Source: Calditrichia bacterium (GTDB lineage Bacteria > Calditrichota > Calditrichia > RBG-13-44-9 > J075). From it: DNA of 64,000 nt. Both the position numbers and the translations under genes were made by a program. The notes under the pieces are model-generated. The model did not search any database. It saw only the letters and a program-made list of their open reading frames with translations, and was not told where the DNA came from. This document shows, in pieces, positions 1-8,537 of the stretch (its first letter is position 1; each line of letters begins with the position of its first letter). Where the stretch lies: NCBI GenBank assembly GCA_028284445.1, contig JANQRS010000009.1, positions 1 through 64,000 of the forward strand, in the 5' to 3' direction.

Positions 1-24
1 CCAGAACTCTATAGCAGACTATAT

Positions 25-112
25 TCAAGCATCAAGCATCAAGCATCAAGCATCAAGCATCAAGCATCAAGCATCAAGCATCAAGCATCAAGCATCAAGC
101 ATCAAGCATCAA
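25..112. repeat. Heptanucleotide tandem repeat (TCAAGCA)n
   Basis: Twelve perfect head-to-tail copies of TCAAGCA (25-108) followed by a partial TCAA. It ends 19 bases before the start of the GIDE-domain gene. A period of 7 shifts frame each unit and no open frame runs through it into the gene, so it is read as a non-coding microsatellite. Degenerate copies of the same word on the other strand (GATGCTTG, TTGATGC) occur at about 60452-60480 upstream of nadE. Confidence 0.95.
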
Positions 113-131
113 ACCACCGAAGGCCGAAACT

Positions 132-938
132 ATGTGGATGTTCGGAATCGCCGGAATTTTAGGTTCAGTTATCTTGTTCATTAAATATATGGGGCTTAAG
201 AAAAAGCTGGCCCTGATGATGGACACAGATACCTCAACCGTTGAAGAACTCAAGCAACTCCGTGAAGAGATGACTGTCGGGCTCGGCAGAGGTTCGCTAA
301 CCTATCATACCGAAGTAAAAGGGCGGGTAATCTGCGATCAGCCACTCACTTCAGAATTAGCAAAAGTGCCCTGCGTTTACTATTCGATGCGAATTGACCG
401 GGAGTATGAAGAAACCTATATCGAGCGGGATCAAAACGGCCGGGCAGTTCGTCGTACACGCCGTGGATTTGAGGCAGTTGCCAGTAATATTCGCGCGGTA
501 CCGTTTTATGTCGAAGATCAAACCGGACGAATCCTGGTGAATCCAGACAATGCTGAAATCATTCCGGAAAAAATTCTATCTGAATATCAGCAGGAACGCG
601 ATATTCGGCGTAACTACCTGGAGCGCGATAACTATCGTATGCGCCTGCCCTTCAACACCGGCTCCGGTCGTAATCCCCGCACGCTGGGATACCGCTACGA
701 GGAAGCTGTGATTCCTCTCGATACCCGTATTTATGTTAATGGTGAAGCCACGGATCGCGCCGGTCAATTACAATTGCGAAGTCCGGCCGAGGAAAGCAAG
801 TTCATTATCAGCGTCAAGGGCGAGGAAGCCCTGGTTCAACAGGGTAAGCGCCAGATGACCAGCTACCTGGTGTTTTCAATTCTCACTGGCCTGGTCGGCC
901 TGGGGGTTATTCTACTGGGACTTGGTGGTGGGCTTTGA
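132..938 (+). CDS. GIDE-domain membrane protein (prokaryotic MUL1/MAPL-like)
   Basis: 268 residues. One membrane segment at the N-terminus (about 3-20) and one at the C-terminus (about 246-266) flank a soluble region. The soluble part has the GIDE/BAM-domain pattern: 'GxVxCDQPL.S..A..PCVYY' near residues 64-85, a charged linker with two Arg-Arg pairs, then 'PFYVEDQTGRILVNP' and 'IYVNGEA'. In eukaryotes this domain precedes a RING finger in mitochondrial E3 ligases; there is no RING here, so ubiquitin-ligase activity is not expected and the bacterial role is unknown. A weak GAAGG precedes the ATG. The gene converges on a lipoprotein gene, with a hairpin between them. Confidence 0.8.
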   Translation: MWMFGIAGILGSVILFIKYMGLKKKLALMMDTDTSTVEELKQLREEMTVGLGRGSLTYHTEVKGRVICDQPLTSELAKVPCVYYSMRIDREYEETYIERDQNGRAVRRTRRGFEAVASNIRAVPFYVEDQTGRILVNPDNAEIIPEKILSEYQQERDIRRNYLERDNYRMRLPFNTGSGRNPRTLGYRYEEAVIPLDTRIYVNGEATDRAGQLQLRSPAEESKFIISVKGEEALVQQGKRQMTSYLVFSILTGLVGLGVILLGLGGGL

Positions 939-944
939 GATGCC

Positions 945-967
945 GGTGTGCGGGCCAGCCGCACACC
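945..967. terminator. Hairpin between convergent genes
   Basis: Perfect 9-bp stem GGTGTGCGG / CCGCACACC with a 5-base loop, just after the GIDE gene stop and before the stop of the facing lipoprotein gene. There is no T tract on either side, so it may be a weak bidirectional terminator or an mRNA 3' stabiliser rather than a classical intrinsic terminator. Confidence 0.5.
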
Positions 968-985
968 AATACTTCGATTCTTCGA

Positions 986-1744
986 TTATTCTACCAGTTG
1001 TGCTGTTAACACATTCACCCGATACGTCTTGTCTTCATTCGTCAATGTCACCGTTACCACTGCAGAGCCATCAAAGGTTACTGTATAAGGTATCTCGATA
1101 TTGGCTGTAAGACCATTGCTCGCCAGTTCCCCACCGGTAATGCCGGTTACAGTGCCGGATTGCGGCAATAAGATCACCTCACTTAAAGGTATCACCACAT
1201 CATTTACGTTGTATAGACCATTCATATTCAGGTCGTAAGACAGGCCGTCAGATGAGATACTCTGAGAAGATTGATCGGTGCCCTGACCGTTAATCACTGC
1301 AGTGCGACTCAAGATACTGCCCACTTCCAGCGTCGCGCTGCGATTCATATTAATATCCACATCTGCGCCGGAGGCAACAATAGAGGTATCGCCGGTCAGC
1401 GTGCTTTGTACTGTAAGACTATCTGTTGACAGCGGCGAAAAAACGGCTGACTCTGAGCCGCTATTGTTATAAAAAGTGAGATCCAAATCATGCTGCACCC
1501 AAAACACCGAAATAGTGGTGTCGTTGGTGGCAAAGCGATAAAAGCTTTCACGGGCTGTCGAAGCGGCTACCTGTAACTGCCCAACCACCCCCCCGGTCGG
1601 ACCGGAAATATCATTGACAATGATTTCCGCCTTCTGCTCATCTGTCAAGTCAATATCAAACTGATCCAACGGGTCTTCGTCTTCGCAGGCAGTCACTAGC
1701 AGCAACGCAACAGCCATCATTATCAACTTTAATACAAATTTCAT
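986..1744 (-). CDS. Hypothetical lipoprotein
   Basis: 252 residues. A typical SpII signal with the lipobox 'LLLVTAC' places the lipidated Cys at residue 20, followed by an acidic Glu-Asp stretch. The rest is rich in Ser, Thr, Val and Asn and looks like a beta-sandwich repeat protein ('TVQSTLTGDTSIVASGADVD'). AAGGAGC sits just upstream of the ATG. I recognise no family. It is expected to be anchored to the outer or inner membrane facing the periplasm. Nothing in the neighbourhood indicates a function. Confidence 0.75.
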   Translation of the reverse strand: MKFVLKLIMMAVALLLVTACEDEDPLDQFDIDLTDEQKAEIIVNDISGPTGGVVGQLQVAASTARESFYRFATNDTTISVFWVQHDLDLTFYNNSGSESAVFSPLSTDSLTVQSTLTGDTSIVASGADVDINMNRSATLEVGSILSRTAVINGQGTDQSSQSISSDGLSYDLNMNGLYNVNDVVIPLSEVILLPQSGTVTGITGGELASNGLTANIEIPYTVTFDGSAVVTVTLTNEDKTYRVNVLTAQLVE

Positions 1745-1950
1745 TTATTGCTCCTTCCTGTAGCTTGTCAAACCTGCCCTTTGGACAGGGGTTCTCATCT
1801 TGAGATTTTAATATGCAACTATCTTCGGTTTGGGGACGCGGAACATAAGATGCGATTGGGAAGAAAGGCGGCAGGAATTTAAAATCAACTGGCTTTGCAA
1901 TGCGGTGTATATTTCATTAGTCCTATCATTCTTAACAATGGGGAAATGTC

Positions 1951-3177
1951 ATGTCGCTCGAAAAACTCAATCGCTCACTTGCCAAAGAAGTGGAACAACT
2001 GCAGGCAGAAGGCCGTGCCAAATCTCCGGAACGGGTAATCACAGACTATTTACCGGCCAGCGGTAGTCGCGGCCCTCGCTACAAGCTGCAAGGGGCTGAT
2101 AATGAATTCATCCGCATGAACTCCAACAGCTATCTCTCTCTTTCTGATCATCCGGAAATGATCAAGGCCGCGGACGAAGCGACGCATCGATTCGGTGTTG
2201 GTCCCGGTGCGGTACGTTTTATCGACGGCACCTTCCACTTCCATCAGCAGTTGGAAGCAGATACAGCGCGATTTGTTGGCAAAGACGCGGCGCGAATTTT
2301 TACGTCCTCCTACATGGCCAATCTTGGCTGCGCATTGACGATTTCCAACAAAGAAACCTTCTGGATTGGCGACGCCTTGAACCACAACAGCATTATTCGC
2401 GCCATGCGAATCGCCAATGTCCAGCGCAGCAACAAAGCGATTTATAAGCACAACGATATGGATGACCTGCGACGCTGCTTTGAAGAAGTGCCGGAAGGAA
2501 TCACCCGCGTTGTAGTCATCTTCGACGGCATTTTCAGCATGCGTGGCGATTATACTCCCATTGACCAATTACTGGCCGTCGCAAAAGATTACCATGATCG
2601 CTTTGAAGATGGTGTTGTTACCATCGTCGATGACTGTCATGGTATCGCAGCCTACGGTAAAACCGGACGAGGCACGGCAGAATACACCAATGCAGAACCA
2701 GACATAATTATCGGGACATATGGCAAGGGATTTGGTGTGAACGGTGGCTTTATTGCCGGCAGCCACGAGTTGATCGAAGCGGCTCGCCAGCGTGCTGATA
2801 CCTACATTTATACAAATCCGCTGAGCGTGGCAGATTGTGCTGCCTCTGTTAAGTCCCTGGAAATTGCAGATGGTCCGGAAGGTATCGAACGCCTGGAAAA
2901 GCTCACAGCCAGAACCCAGCAGTTCCGTGATGGATTGGATGCATTGGGCATGGAGTCTATTCCTGGCCCGCATCCGGTGGTGCCGGTATTGGTGCGCGAT
3001 ACTGCCGAAACCCACCGTCGAGTTCAACGTCTTTACGAGCGTGGCATCCTGGTTGTTGGCTTAACCTTTCCTGTTGTCCCACGCGGTGACGAAACCATGC
3101 GCTTTCAAATTAATGCTGCGCATACCGAAGCGGATATCAACTACGTATTGGAAGTCTTAAGCGAGTTTAAAGCATGA
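1951..3177 (+). CDS. alpha-oxoamine synthase family PLP enzyme (KBL/AONS-like)
   Basis: 408 residues, normal length for the family that includes 2-amino-3-ketobutyrate CoA ligase (Kbl), 8-amino-7-oxononanoate synthase and serine palmitoyltransferase. These PLP enzymes join an amino acid to an acyl-CoA with decarboxylation. Visible marks are 'NSYLSLSDHPEM' (about 53-64), 'GPGAVRFIDGT' (about 84-94), 'DALNHNSII', the PLP Asp and His in 'IVDDCHGIAAYGKTGRGT', and the Schiff-base Lys in 'IIGTYGKGFGVNGGF'. The usual 'TLGKALGG' is changed to 'TYGKGFGV', so the acyl or amino substrate should not be assumed; 'RFIDGT' and 'NHNSII' are most Kbl-like. GGGGAA lies upstream of the ATG. The stop overlaps the next start (ATGA), indicating translational coupling to the molybdopterin/pentapeptide gene. 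Confidence 0.8.
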   Translation: MSLEKLNRSLAKEVEQLQAEGRAKSPERVITDYLPASGSRGPRYKLQGADNEFIRMNSNSYLSLSDHPEMIKAADEATHRFGVGPGAVRFIDGTFHFHQQLEADTARFVGKDAARIFTSSYMANLGCALTISNKETFWIGDALNHNSIIRAMRIANVQRSNKAIYKHNDMDDLRRCFEEVPEGITRVVVIFDGIFSMRGDYTPIDQLLAVAKDYHDRFEDGVVTIVDDCHGIAAYGKTGRGTAEYTNAEPDIIIGTYGKGFGVNGGFIAGSHELIEAARQRADTYIYTNPLSVADCAASVKSLEIADGPEGIERLEKLTARTQQFRDGLDALGMESIPGPHPVVPVLVRDTAETHRRVQRLYERGILVVGLTFPVVPRGDETMRFQINAAHTEADINYVLEVLSEFKA

Positions 3178-4193
3178 AGCAGCTGCCTCCCGGACAGGTT
3201 GAAACCCTGAAGTTTCCCCTCGTCGGTGAAAAAGAGCCACCGGCGGATTTAACCACTGAGCAGTGGCAGCTGGACATAGATGGTGCAGTAAAGACTCCGC
3301 TAAGTCTCAACTATCAGCAGTTTATGGCGCTGCCGCAAAAGGAAATCAAGACTGACATCCATTGCGTGACCAGTTGGAGCTTGCTAGGACAAACCTTTTC
3401 TGGCATCCCACTGGCCGATTTGTTGGAGCGCGTCGTACCACAAAACGATGCTGAATTTGTCCGCTTTGTTGCTTACTCCGATCGCAATCATGATACCAGT
3501 TTACCACTGGACTTTGCCCGCGAGAACTGCTGGCTGGTTCACAGCATCAACGGGCAGCCGCTAACACCAAATCATGGCTACCCACTACGCTTATTGACAC
3601 TCAAGAAGTATTTTTACAAGAGCCTGAAGTGGTTGCGCCGTATCGAGCTGATACGAGAGGATCGCCTTGGATACTGGGAAATCAACTCGGCCTATCACAA
3701 TGAGGCGGACCCCTGGCAGGAGCAACGGTTTGATTTGAGTCAACTAAGCAGCAAGGAAGAAGTCAGCGCTTTCAAAGAAGCTGATGACTATCAACGATAT
3801 CGTAAACAGGTGCTGCTTGGCGCGAATTTATCCAACTGGCAACCTCGCTCGAAGAATATGCAGGGTGTTCTCTTGAAGTCCTGTCGCTTTCGCAATGCAA
3901 AACTGGCCGATGTTGATTTTCGCCAGGCTAATTTGACCCTGGGGAAATTCTGGGGCGCGGACCTAAGAGAAACAAATTTTAGTGGCGCTGATTTAGAGGG
4001 TGCAGATTTTAGTGGCGCTGATTTACGCAATGCAACCATGCAAAAGGTGGCGCTATCCTCAACCCGCTTTTTCCGGGAGACCAAGGCCGGGAAGCGAATT
4101 GAAGCTAATGTGGAAGGACTTAGGCTTAGCAATTATCAAGGCTTACTGGAAGATCAGGAAGCCTTCCTACGCGAAAAGGGAGTTGTTGAATAA
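3174..4193 (+). CDS. Molybdopterin-binding oxidoreductase fused to pentapeptide repeats
   Basis: 339 residues in two parts. Residues about 1-185 are a sulfite-oxidase/MsrP-type molybdopterin domain: 'WQLDIDGAVKTPLSLNYQQF', the Mo-ligand Cys in 'DIHCVTSWS' (Cys64), 'GIPLADLL', 'DFARENCWLV', 'PNHGYPLRLLT' and 'KYFYKSLKWLRRIEL'. Residues about 215-315 are pentapeptide repeats of A(D/N)Lxx type, including 'ADLRETNFSGADLEGADFSG', which should form a right-handed quadrilateral beta-helix. No signal peptide is seen, so it is probably cytoplasmic. Known relatives of the first half are stand-alone or exported; this C-terminal fusion is unusual to me. It is coupled to the PLP enzyme by an ATGA overlap. 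Confidence 0.85.
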   Translation: MKQLPPGQVETLKFPLVGEKEPPADLTTEQWQLDIDGAVKTPLSLNYQQFMALPQKEIKTDIHCVTSWSLLGQTFSGIPLADLLERVVPQNDAEFVRFVAYSDRNHDTSLPLDFARENCWLVHSINGQPLTPNHGYPLRLLTLKKYFYKSLKWLRRIELIREDRLGYWEINSAYHNEADPWQEQRFDLSQLSSKEEVSAFKEADDYQRYRKQVLLGANLSNWQPRSKNMQGVLLKSCRFRNAKLADVDFRQANLTLGKFWGADLRETNFSGADLEGADFSGADLRNATMQKVALSSTRFFRETKAGKRIEANVEGLRLSNYQGLLEDQEAFLREKGVVE

Positions 4194-4211
4194 TCCGGGA
4201 AACTGAACGAT

Positions 4212-4853
4212 ATGAATGTTGAAAAACGTGCTGAACTACTGCTGGAACACCACAAAGATACCTCCGAGCAAATCCTCTTTCACTGGCGGCTGCGCAATCG
4301 CATGTTTGTCTTCTTGCTGCTGGTGCTGGCATTAATGACGTTAAACGCCTACAGTCCGACCTTGCTTCCTGGCTTGACAAACGCATACATCAGCTCAACG
4401 CTCGCCGATGAAGACGGAACAGCGCCTAATTTCGACTTCGGCGCCGTCGGTTCAGCGGTTTGGTTTCTGCTCCTTTCACTAACAATTCAATATTATCAAC
4501 GCTCGATACACGTAGCACGTCTCTACGAATATATTTCCGATATTGAACGCCGGCTAGGTAAGCAAATGGGCGGAAATTACATCTCACGTGAAGGGGGAGC
4601 ATACTTTAGTGAGGATGGTACTGCAGACGATGAAGCAAATCCGGAGCTGGATAAACGCCCATTATTTTTACGGGCTGTTGGACCACTCTATGTTTATTTC
4701 TTTCCTGCGCTGCTAACAATTACCATTCTGGCAATGTTAATATCGGGCAATAGCCGTTTTGATCGCGCCACCGACTTCTTTAATTGGGTCATCGGGCTGG
4801 TGATCATTCTTTACAACAGCTTTTACGTGATTTGGGTAAAATGGCGCAAGTAG
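4212..4853 (+). CDS. Hypothetical four-helix membrane protein
   Basis: 213 residues. Four hydrophobic segments are visible at about 31-47, 76-92, 160-180 and 188-208, with a charged loop between the second and third ('ISDIERRLGKQMGG', then an acidic stretch). It follows the molybdopterin/pentapeptide gene by 18 bases on the same strand and is probably the last gene of that three-gene operon. I do not recognise the family. A structural or sensory membrane role is possible, but nothing indicates a reaction. Confidence 0.6.
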   Translation: MNVEKRAELLLEHHKDTSEQILFHWRLRNRMFVFLLLVLALMTLNAYSPTLLPGLTNAYISSTLADEDGTAPNFDFGAVGSAVWFLLLSLTIQYYQRSIHVARLYEYISDIERRLGKQMGGNYISREGGAYFSEDGTADDEANPELDKRPLFLRAVGPLYVYFFPALLTITILAMLISGNSRFDRATDFFNWVIGLVIILYNSFYVIWVKWRK

Positions 4854-4890
4854 GTTAGCTGAATCGGCAAACTGCCGATACTTAGATTGC

Positions 4891-5085
4891 TCAGCCAAAT
4901 CCGGATGGAGCATTACACTGTCCCGCACTCTTACTGCTGCCATTTCCGGCACAGAAAGTCGAAATCAGCTTCTCGGTTTCCTTGCTACCACAGTGGCTGC
5001 ACTCAACCGGTTCCTTGCGGGAACTGAATACCAATTCTTCGAACTTTTTTTCGCATTTCTTACATTTGAATTCAAATAAGGGCAT
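4891..5085 (-). CDS. FmdB-family zinc-ribbon protein
   Basis: 64 residues. The N-terminus has the FmdB (putative regulatory protein) zinc ribbon, with CxxC at 'FKCKKCEKKFEELV' and 'ECSHCGSKETEKLIS'. The Gly/Ser-rich tail 'AGNGSSKSAGQC' is typical of the family. Four Cys are positioned to bind one Zn. The function is unknown in general; FmdB was named from formamidase operons. AAAGGAAA precedes the start. It lies convergent to the membrane-protein gene on its left and downstream of the large palindrome on its right. Confidence 0.85.
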   Translation of the reverse strand: MPLFEFKCKKCEKKFEELVFSSRKEPVECSHCGSKETEKLISTFCAGNGSSKSAGQCNAPSGFG

Positions 5086-5177
5086 TGTTTCAATTTCCTT
5101 TCCTGATTATGAAATATAAGCTGGAAAGAAGAATAAAAGCAACGAAATACAGCATTAAGGTGCCGGGTGTCCAAAAC

Positions 5178-5227
5178 AGGTATCCCCCCTATATATCCCC
5201 CCGGGGGGATATATAGGGGGGATACCT
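5178..5227. repeat. 50-bp perfect palindrome
   Basis: Two 25-base arms (5178-5202 and 5203-5227) are exact reverse complements with no spacer. Each arm contains CCCCCCTATATATCCCCCC or its complement, that is, C6/G6 runs flanking an alternating TATATA core. It lies between the stop of the CoA-binding gene (5254) and the start of the FmdB gene (5085), both on the minus strand, so it could terminate or attenuate transcription between them. There is no T tract. It could extrude as a cruciform. Confidence 0.95.
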
Positions 5228-5253
5228 CACCAGGCTGAGGTTAAGGCAATATC

Positions 5254-5655
5254 TTACACCTCATTATATTCAATGGCCCAACACCGGTCCATTACAACAT
5301 CAAGGCCCGCATCCAGTGCCTTGTTGGCAGCATCTTCATTAACAATGCCGAGTTGCAACCAAACGGACTTGGCCCCCTTTTCAATAGCATCTTCAACAAC
5401 ATCGTCCACGTGTTCCGGACGACGAAAAATGTCTACTAGATCGATATCTCCGGGAACGTCCTGCAATGTCGGGTAGCATACTTCGCCAAGCACTTTCTTG
5501 TAGTTCGGATTAACCGGAATAACTTCATACCCCTGATGCATCATCAGCTTTGCCACGCGGTGACTGGGACGGTCCGGTTTTTCGGACAAACCCACAACAG
5601 CAATCCTCTTGTGATTCTTGATAATATCACCGATGTTTTCGTTAACTTTTGGCAT
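5254..5655 (-). CDS. CoA-binding (YccU-like) protein
   Basis: 133 residues, the full length of the single-domain CoA-binding family. The Rossmann-type start 'IAVVGLSEKPDRPSHRVA' (about 18-35), 'GYEVIPVNPNY', 'DIDLVDIFRRPEHV' and the C-terminal 'DRCWAIEY' are characteristic. The family shares its fold with the CoA-binding domain of succinyl-CoA synthetase; the physiological role of the stand-alone form is not settled. A good AAGGAGA ribosome site precedes the ATG. It is divergent from pgpA. Confidence 0.88.
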   Translation of the reverse strand: MPKVNENIGDIIKNHKRIAVVGLSEKPDRPSHRVAKLMMHQGYEVIPVNPNYKKVLGEVCYPTLQDVPGDIDLVDIFRRPEHVDDVVEDAIEKGAKSVWLQLGIVNEDAANKALDAGLDVVMDRCWAIEYNEV

Positions 5656-5783
5656 ATGATCTTCTCCTTCTCATAGATTGGATGATACATCGGGCTGCCG
5701 CGTTACAGGACTCATTATATAAAACCGTTTGATATATCTCCGCAAAACTTTACTTTTGTGGCCTATATCGAAACGGAGAATCC

Positions 5784-6245
5784 ATGCGTTCAATTCACTA
5801 CACTATCGCGACTGCTCTCGGATCCGGGTACTCACCTTTTGCACCCGGAACAGCAGGCACAGTCCTCGCCCTGCTGATAGCTATCCTCTTCTTTGCCGGG
5901 AATTTCACAGTATTGGTACTATCGACCGCAATTGCCATAGCAATAGGTGTTGTTTCTGCAAACTTTGTTGAAAAAGATCTCGGCAGTGAAGATCCGCAGA
6001 TTGTAGTGATCGATGAAGTTGCCGGAATGTGGATCAGTCTCTTATGGGTACCAGCTGAGCCGATATGGTGGCACCTGCTGGCCTTTGGCTTTTTCCGTCT
6101 CTTCGATATATTTAAGCCCTGGCCGGTGGATGCGGTCCAGGATATACATGGTGGATGGGGAATTATGTTGGATGATATTCTCGCGGGAATTTATGCTCTG
6201 GCAGCGACACATCTGATCATCTGGGGATTCACCGCCATCTCTTAA
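5784..6245 (+). CDS. pgpA: Phosphatidylglycerophosphatase A
   Basis: 153 residues. PgpA dephosphorylates phosphatidylglycerophosphate to phosphatidylglycerol in the inner membrane. The family start 'TALGSGYSPFAPGTAGTVLA' (about 11-30), 'DPQIVVIDEVAGMWISLLW' (about 73-91) and 'FRLFDIFKPWPVDAVQ' match well, and four membrane segments are visible. CGGAGA lies upstream of the ATG. It begins a plus-strand run of three genes ending in an intrinsic terminator at 8472-8500. Confidence 0.92.
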   Translation: MRSIHYTIATALGSGYSPFAPGTAGTVLALLIAILFFAGNFTVLVLSTAIAIAIGVVSANFVEKDLGSEDPQIVVIDEVAGMWISLLWVPAEPIWWHLLAFGFFRLFDIFKPWPVDAVQDIHGGWGIMLDDILAGIYALAATHLIIWGFTAIS

Positions 6246-6266
6246 TCATTGTGAGGAGATTACTGC

Positions 6267-6962
6267 TTGAAATTATCAATTGTCATACCGGTTTATAATG
6301 AGAAGAACTTTATTCACACGATCATTGAACGGGTTAAAAACAGCGATATCGGTGACATCGAAAAGGAGCTGATACTGGTAGACGATTACTCCACTGACGG
6401 TACACGGGATATTCTGCGCACAGATATTGAACCTCTCGTTCAAAAAGTCATTTACAAGGACCGTAACCAGGGAAAAGGCGCAGCGATACGGACCGGCTTC
6501 GAATATGTAACCGGTGATTTTGTTATCATCCAGGATGCGGATCTGGAATACGATCCCGATGAATACGGCAAACTCCTGAAGCCGATTCTGGACGGCAAGG
6601 CAGACGTGGTTTACGGCTCCCGTTTTGCCGGCGGTCAGCCGCATCGTGTCCTGTTTTTCTGGCATTCGGTTGGCAACAAATTGCTGACGCTACTATCGAA
6701 TATGTTTACCAACCTGAACCTGACGGATATGGAATGCTGTTACAAACTCTTCCGCAGCGAGGTTTTAAATTCGTTTACGCTGGAACAGGATCGTTTCGGC
6801 ATTGAGCCGGAATTGACAGCCAAGGTGGCCAAGGGGGAATGGCGGATTTTTGAAGTCGGCATTTCCTATAGCGGCCGCACCTATGCAGAAGGCAAAAAGA
6901 TTAATTGGAAGGACGGATTCGAAGCCATCTGGTGTATCGTAAAGTATGGGCTATTTCGCTGA
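6267..6962 (+). CDS. Family 2 glycosyltransferase (dolichyl-P-mannose synthase-like)
   Basis: 231 residues. The TTG start is supported by GAGGAG (6253-6258) 8 bases upstream. The GT-A fold is seen from '[14 protein letters not shown]' (2-15), '[10 protein letters not shown]' (Asp for nucleotide), '[11 protein letters not shown]', '[14 protein letters not shown]' (DxD metal motif) and '[10 protein letters not shown]'. The pattern '[13 protein letters not shown]' is typical of the DPM1-like polyprenyl-phosphate sugar transferases. It probably loads a sugar onto undecaprenyl phosphate as donor for the next gene, an integral membrane glycosyltransferase whose start overlaps its end. Confidence 0.9.
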   Translation: MKLSIVIPVYNEKNFIHTIIERVKNSDIGDIEKELILVDDYSTDGTRDILRTDIEPLVQKVIYKDRNQGKGAAIRTGFEYVTGDFVIIQDADLEYDPDEYGKLLKPILDGKADVVYGSRFAGGQPHRVLFFWHSVGNKLLTLLSNMFTNLNLTDMECCYKLFRSEVLNSFTLEQDRFGIEPELTAKVAKGEWRIFEVGISYSGRTYAEGKKINWKDGFEAIWCIVKYGLFR

Positions 6963-8488
6963 AAAAGACAGTATACACACTTTTTATCCCGCTGGCATTC
7001 CTGCTTTGCGCCTTCATGTTATTCAACCTGAGCGTCAACAAACCACTTGATCATGATGAACACCAGTTCGTGGCCAGCGCAAAGCTGCTCCAGGCAGAAG
7101 GATATCAACCGTACGTTGATTTTGCCTATTTTCACATGCCTTACCTGCTTTATGTCTACCAGGTTTTGTACGATGTAACCGACCATCTACTGCTTTCCAG
7201 CCGCTTATTTTCCAGCCTCTGCGGTTTTCTGATCGCCGTTGCAATTTTCATCACCGCTTATCGGCGATTTCCGGAAGAATCGCTGCAGCGTTTTGGATTT
7301 GCCGGATTGATGATGCTGTTTCTGATTGCCAATCCAATCTTTGTTCACACCTCCGGACTCGCCTGGAACCATGAAAGCGCCACTCTACTTGCGGTGCTGG
7401 CATTCCTGATGTATGTGCGCACCATGAAGCAAAATCGCAGTTGGATTTGGGCATTTCTAAGCGGGGCGCTGCTGGGCGTTGCAACCGGTATTCGCCTCAG
7501 TTTTGCACCGCTGTTTGCGCCGTTTTTCATTTTGCCCTTCATTTACCGGCAATCAATTTCCAATGAGTTCATCAAACGAACCGTCATTGCCTTTAGCGCG
7601 GGATTCGCCGTTGCCATGTTGCCCGCAGGGCTTGCCTTGCTATCAGCCCCGGAAGCATTTTGGTTCGGAAATTTTCAATATCCGGGACTGAATACTGCCT
7701 TTCGTTATGATATTGGATATGGCCGGGCAATGTCCTTACCCGGTAAATTGCTTTTCAGCCTGGAGATCCTGGCTCACCCCGGCAACCTGGTGCTTGTCGG
7801 ATTGGCAATCGCCTTTGCTTTTCGCCGATGTTTGTCCCGGACATTTTTGTTGAACCGCAATTGCCTGGAAATCACTTTTATTCTTCTGTTACTGCCCTTT
7901 CTGTTGCTTGGTGTGTTCGCACCAACACCGACATTCAATCAATACTACTTTGCGCTGATTCCGTTTTTAATCCTGGCCATCATCTACGGCATCACCTTTC
8001 CCTTTGCAGACAAGGAACGATCGACATCTGTGGCGACGGTTTTGATCGTCCTGGCATCCATTTTTTCGCTGCCGCAGTATCCTACAGCCGGGATGATTCA
8101 AAAAGCAAACGACTGGCAGCCGATTCAATTAAAACGGATGGGGGAAAGAATTGCCGAATTGACCGGCGGTGAAGGAAAGGTGATGACCTTTGCACCAATT
8201 GTTGCACTGGAAGCTGGACTGGATATCTATCCGCAGTTTGCCACCGGTCCTTTCGGCTGGCGCAGTGCGCCGTTCCTTGATGCTGAACAGCGGAAGCAGT
8301 TTGATATTTGGGGTGAAGCAGATTTACAGCAGGCACTAACGACGGATGCCCCGGTCGCAATTTTGACCGGCTTTGAGTGGCGGGAAGATCCGAAGCTGGG
8401 AAAATATGCGGAATGGTTGAACATGAAAAAGATCGTACTCAGCGAGAGGCATTCCGTTTGGATACAAAAAGAAAAAGCGACCCATTGA
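6905..8488 (+). CDS. GT-C fold membrane glycosyltransferase
   Basis: About 500 residues with a first membrane helix '[16 protein letters not shown]', then '[10 protein letters not shown]' (the acidic D-x-D-E loop of GT-C enzymes such as ArnT/GT39), '[11 protein letters not shown]', and some ten further membrane segments. It presumably uses a polyprenyl-phosphate sugar made by the preceding GT2 to glycosylate lipid or protein on the periplasmic side. The start is uncertain: a TTG at 6905 with AGAAGG upstream overlaps the previous gene by 58 bases, while an in-frame GTG at 6932 or a CTG at 6959 (overlapping the previous TGA) would also include the first helix. Confidence 0.82.
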   Translation: MEGRIRSHLVYRKVWAISLKKTVYTLFIPLAFLLCAFMLFNLSVNKPLDHDEHQFVASAKLLQAEGYQPYVDFAYFHMPYLLYVYQVLYDVTDHLLLSSRLFSSLCGFLIAVAIFITAYRRFPEESLQRFGFAGLMMLFLIANPIFVHTSGLAWNHESATLLAVLAFLMYVRTMKQNRSWIWAFLSGALLGVATGIRLSFAPLFAPFFILPFIYRQSISNEFIKRTVIAFSAGFAVAMLPAGLALLSAPEAFWFGNFQYPGLNTAFRYDIGYGRAMSLPGKLLFSLEILAHPGNLVLVGLAIAFAFRRCLSRTFLLNRNCLEITFILLLLPFLLLGVFAPTPTFNQYYFALIPFLILAIIYGITFPFADKERSTSVATVLIVLASIFSLPQYPTAGMIQKANDWQPIQLKRMGERIAELTGGEGKVMTFAPIVALEAGLDIYPQFATGPFGWRSAPFLDAEQRKQFDIWGEADLQQALTTDAPVAILTGFEWREDPKLGKYAEWLNMKKIVLSERHSVWIQKEKATH

Positions 8489-8500
8489 CGGGTCGCTTTT
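8472..8500 (+). terminator. Intrinsic terminator overlapping the stop codon
   Basis: Stem AGCGACCC / GGGTCGCT, with loop ATTGAC, is flanked by A4 upstream and T4 downstream, so the stem can extend to 11 bp. The TGA stop codon of the GT-C gene (8486-8488) lies inside the loop. Confidence 0.88.
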
Positions 8501-8537
8501 CAAGCCTATAGCCTTGATACATCCTGCATAAAGGTGA

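Noticed and set aside
25..112. CRISPR-like array
   Set aside because: The unit is only 7 bases with no spacers; it is a plain microsatellite and no cas gene is near.
2050..3027. Long minus-strand frames across 1951-3177
   Set aside because: They are antisense shadows of the PLP enzyme gene, with no motif or ribosome site.
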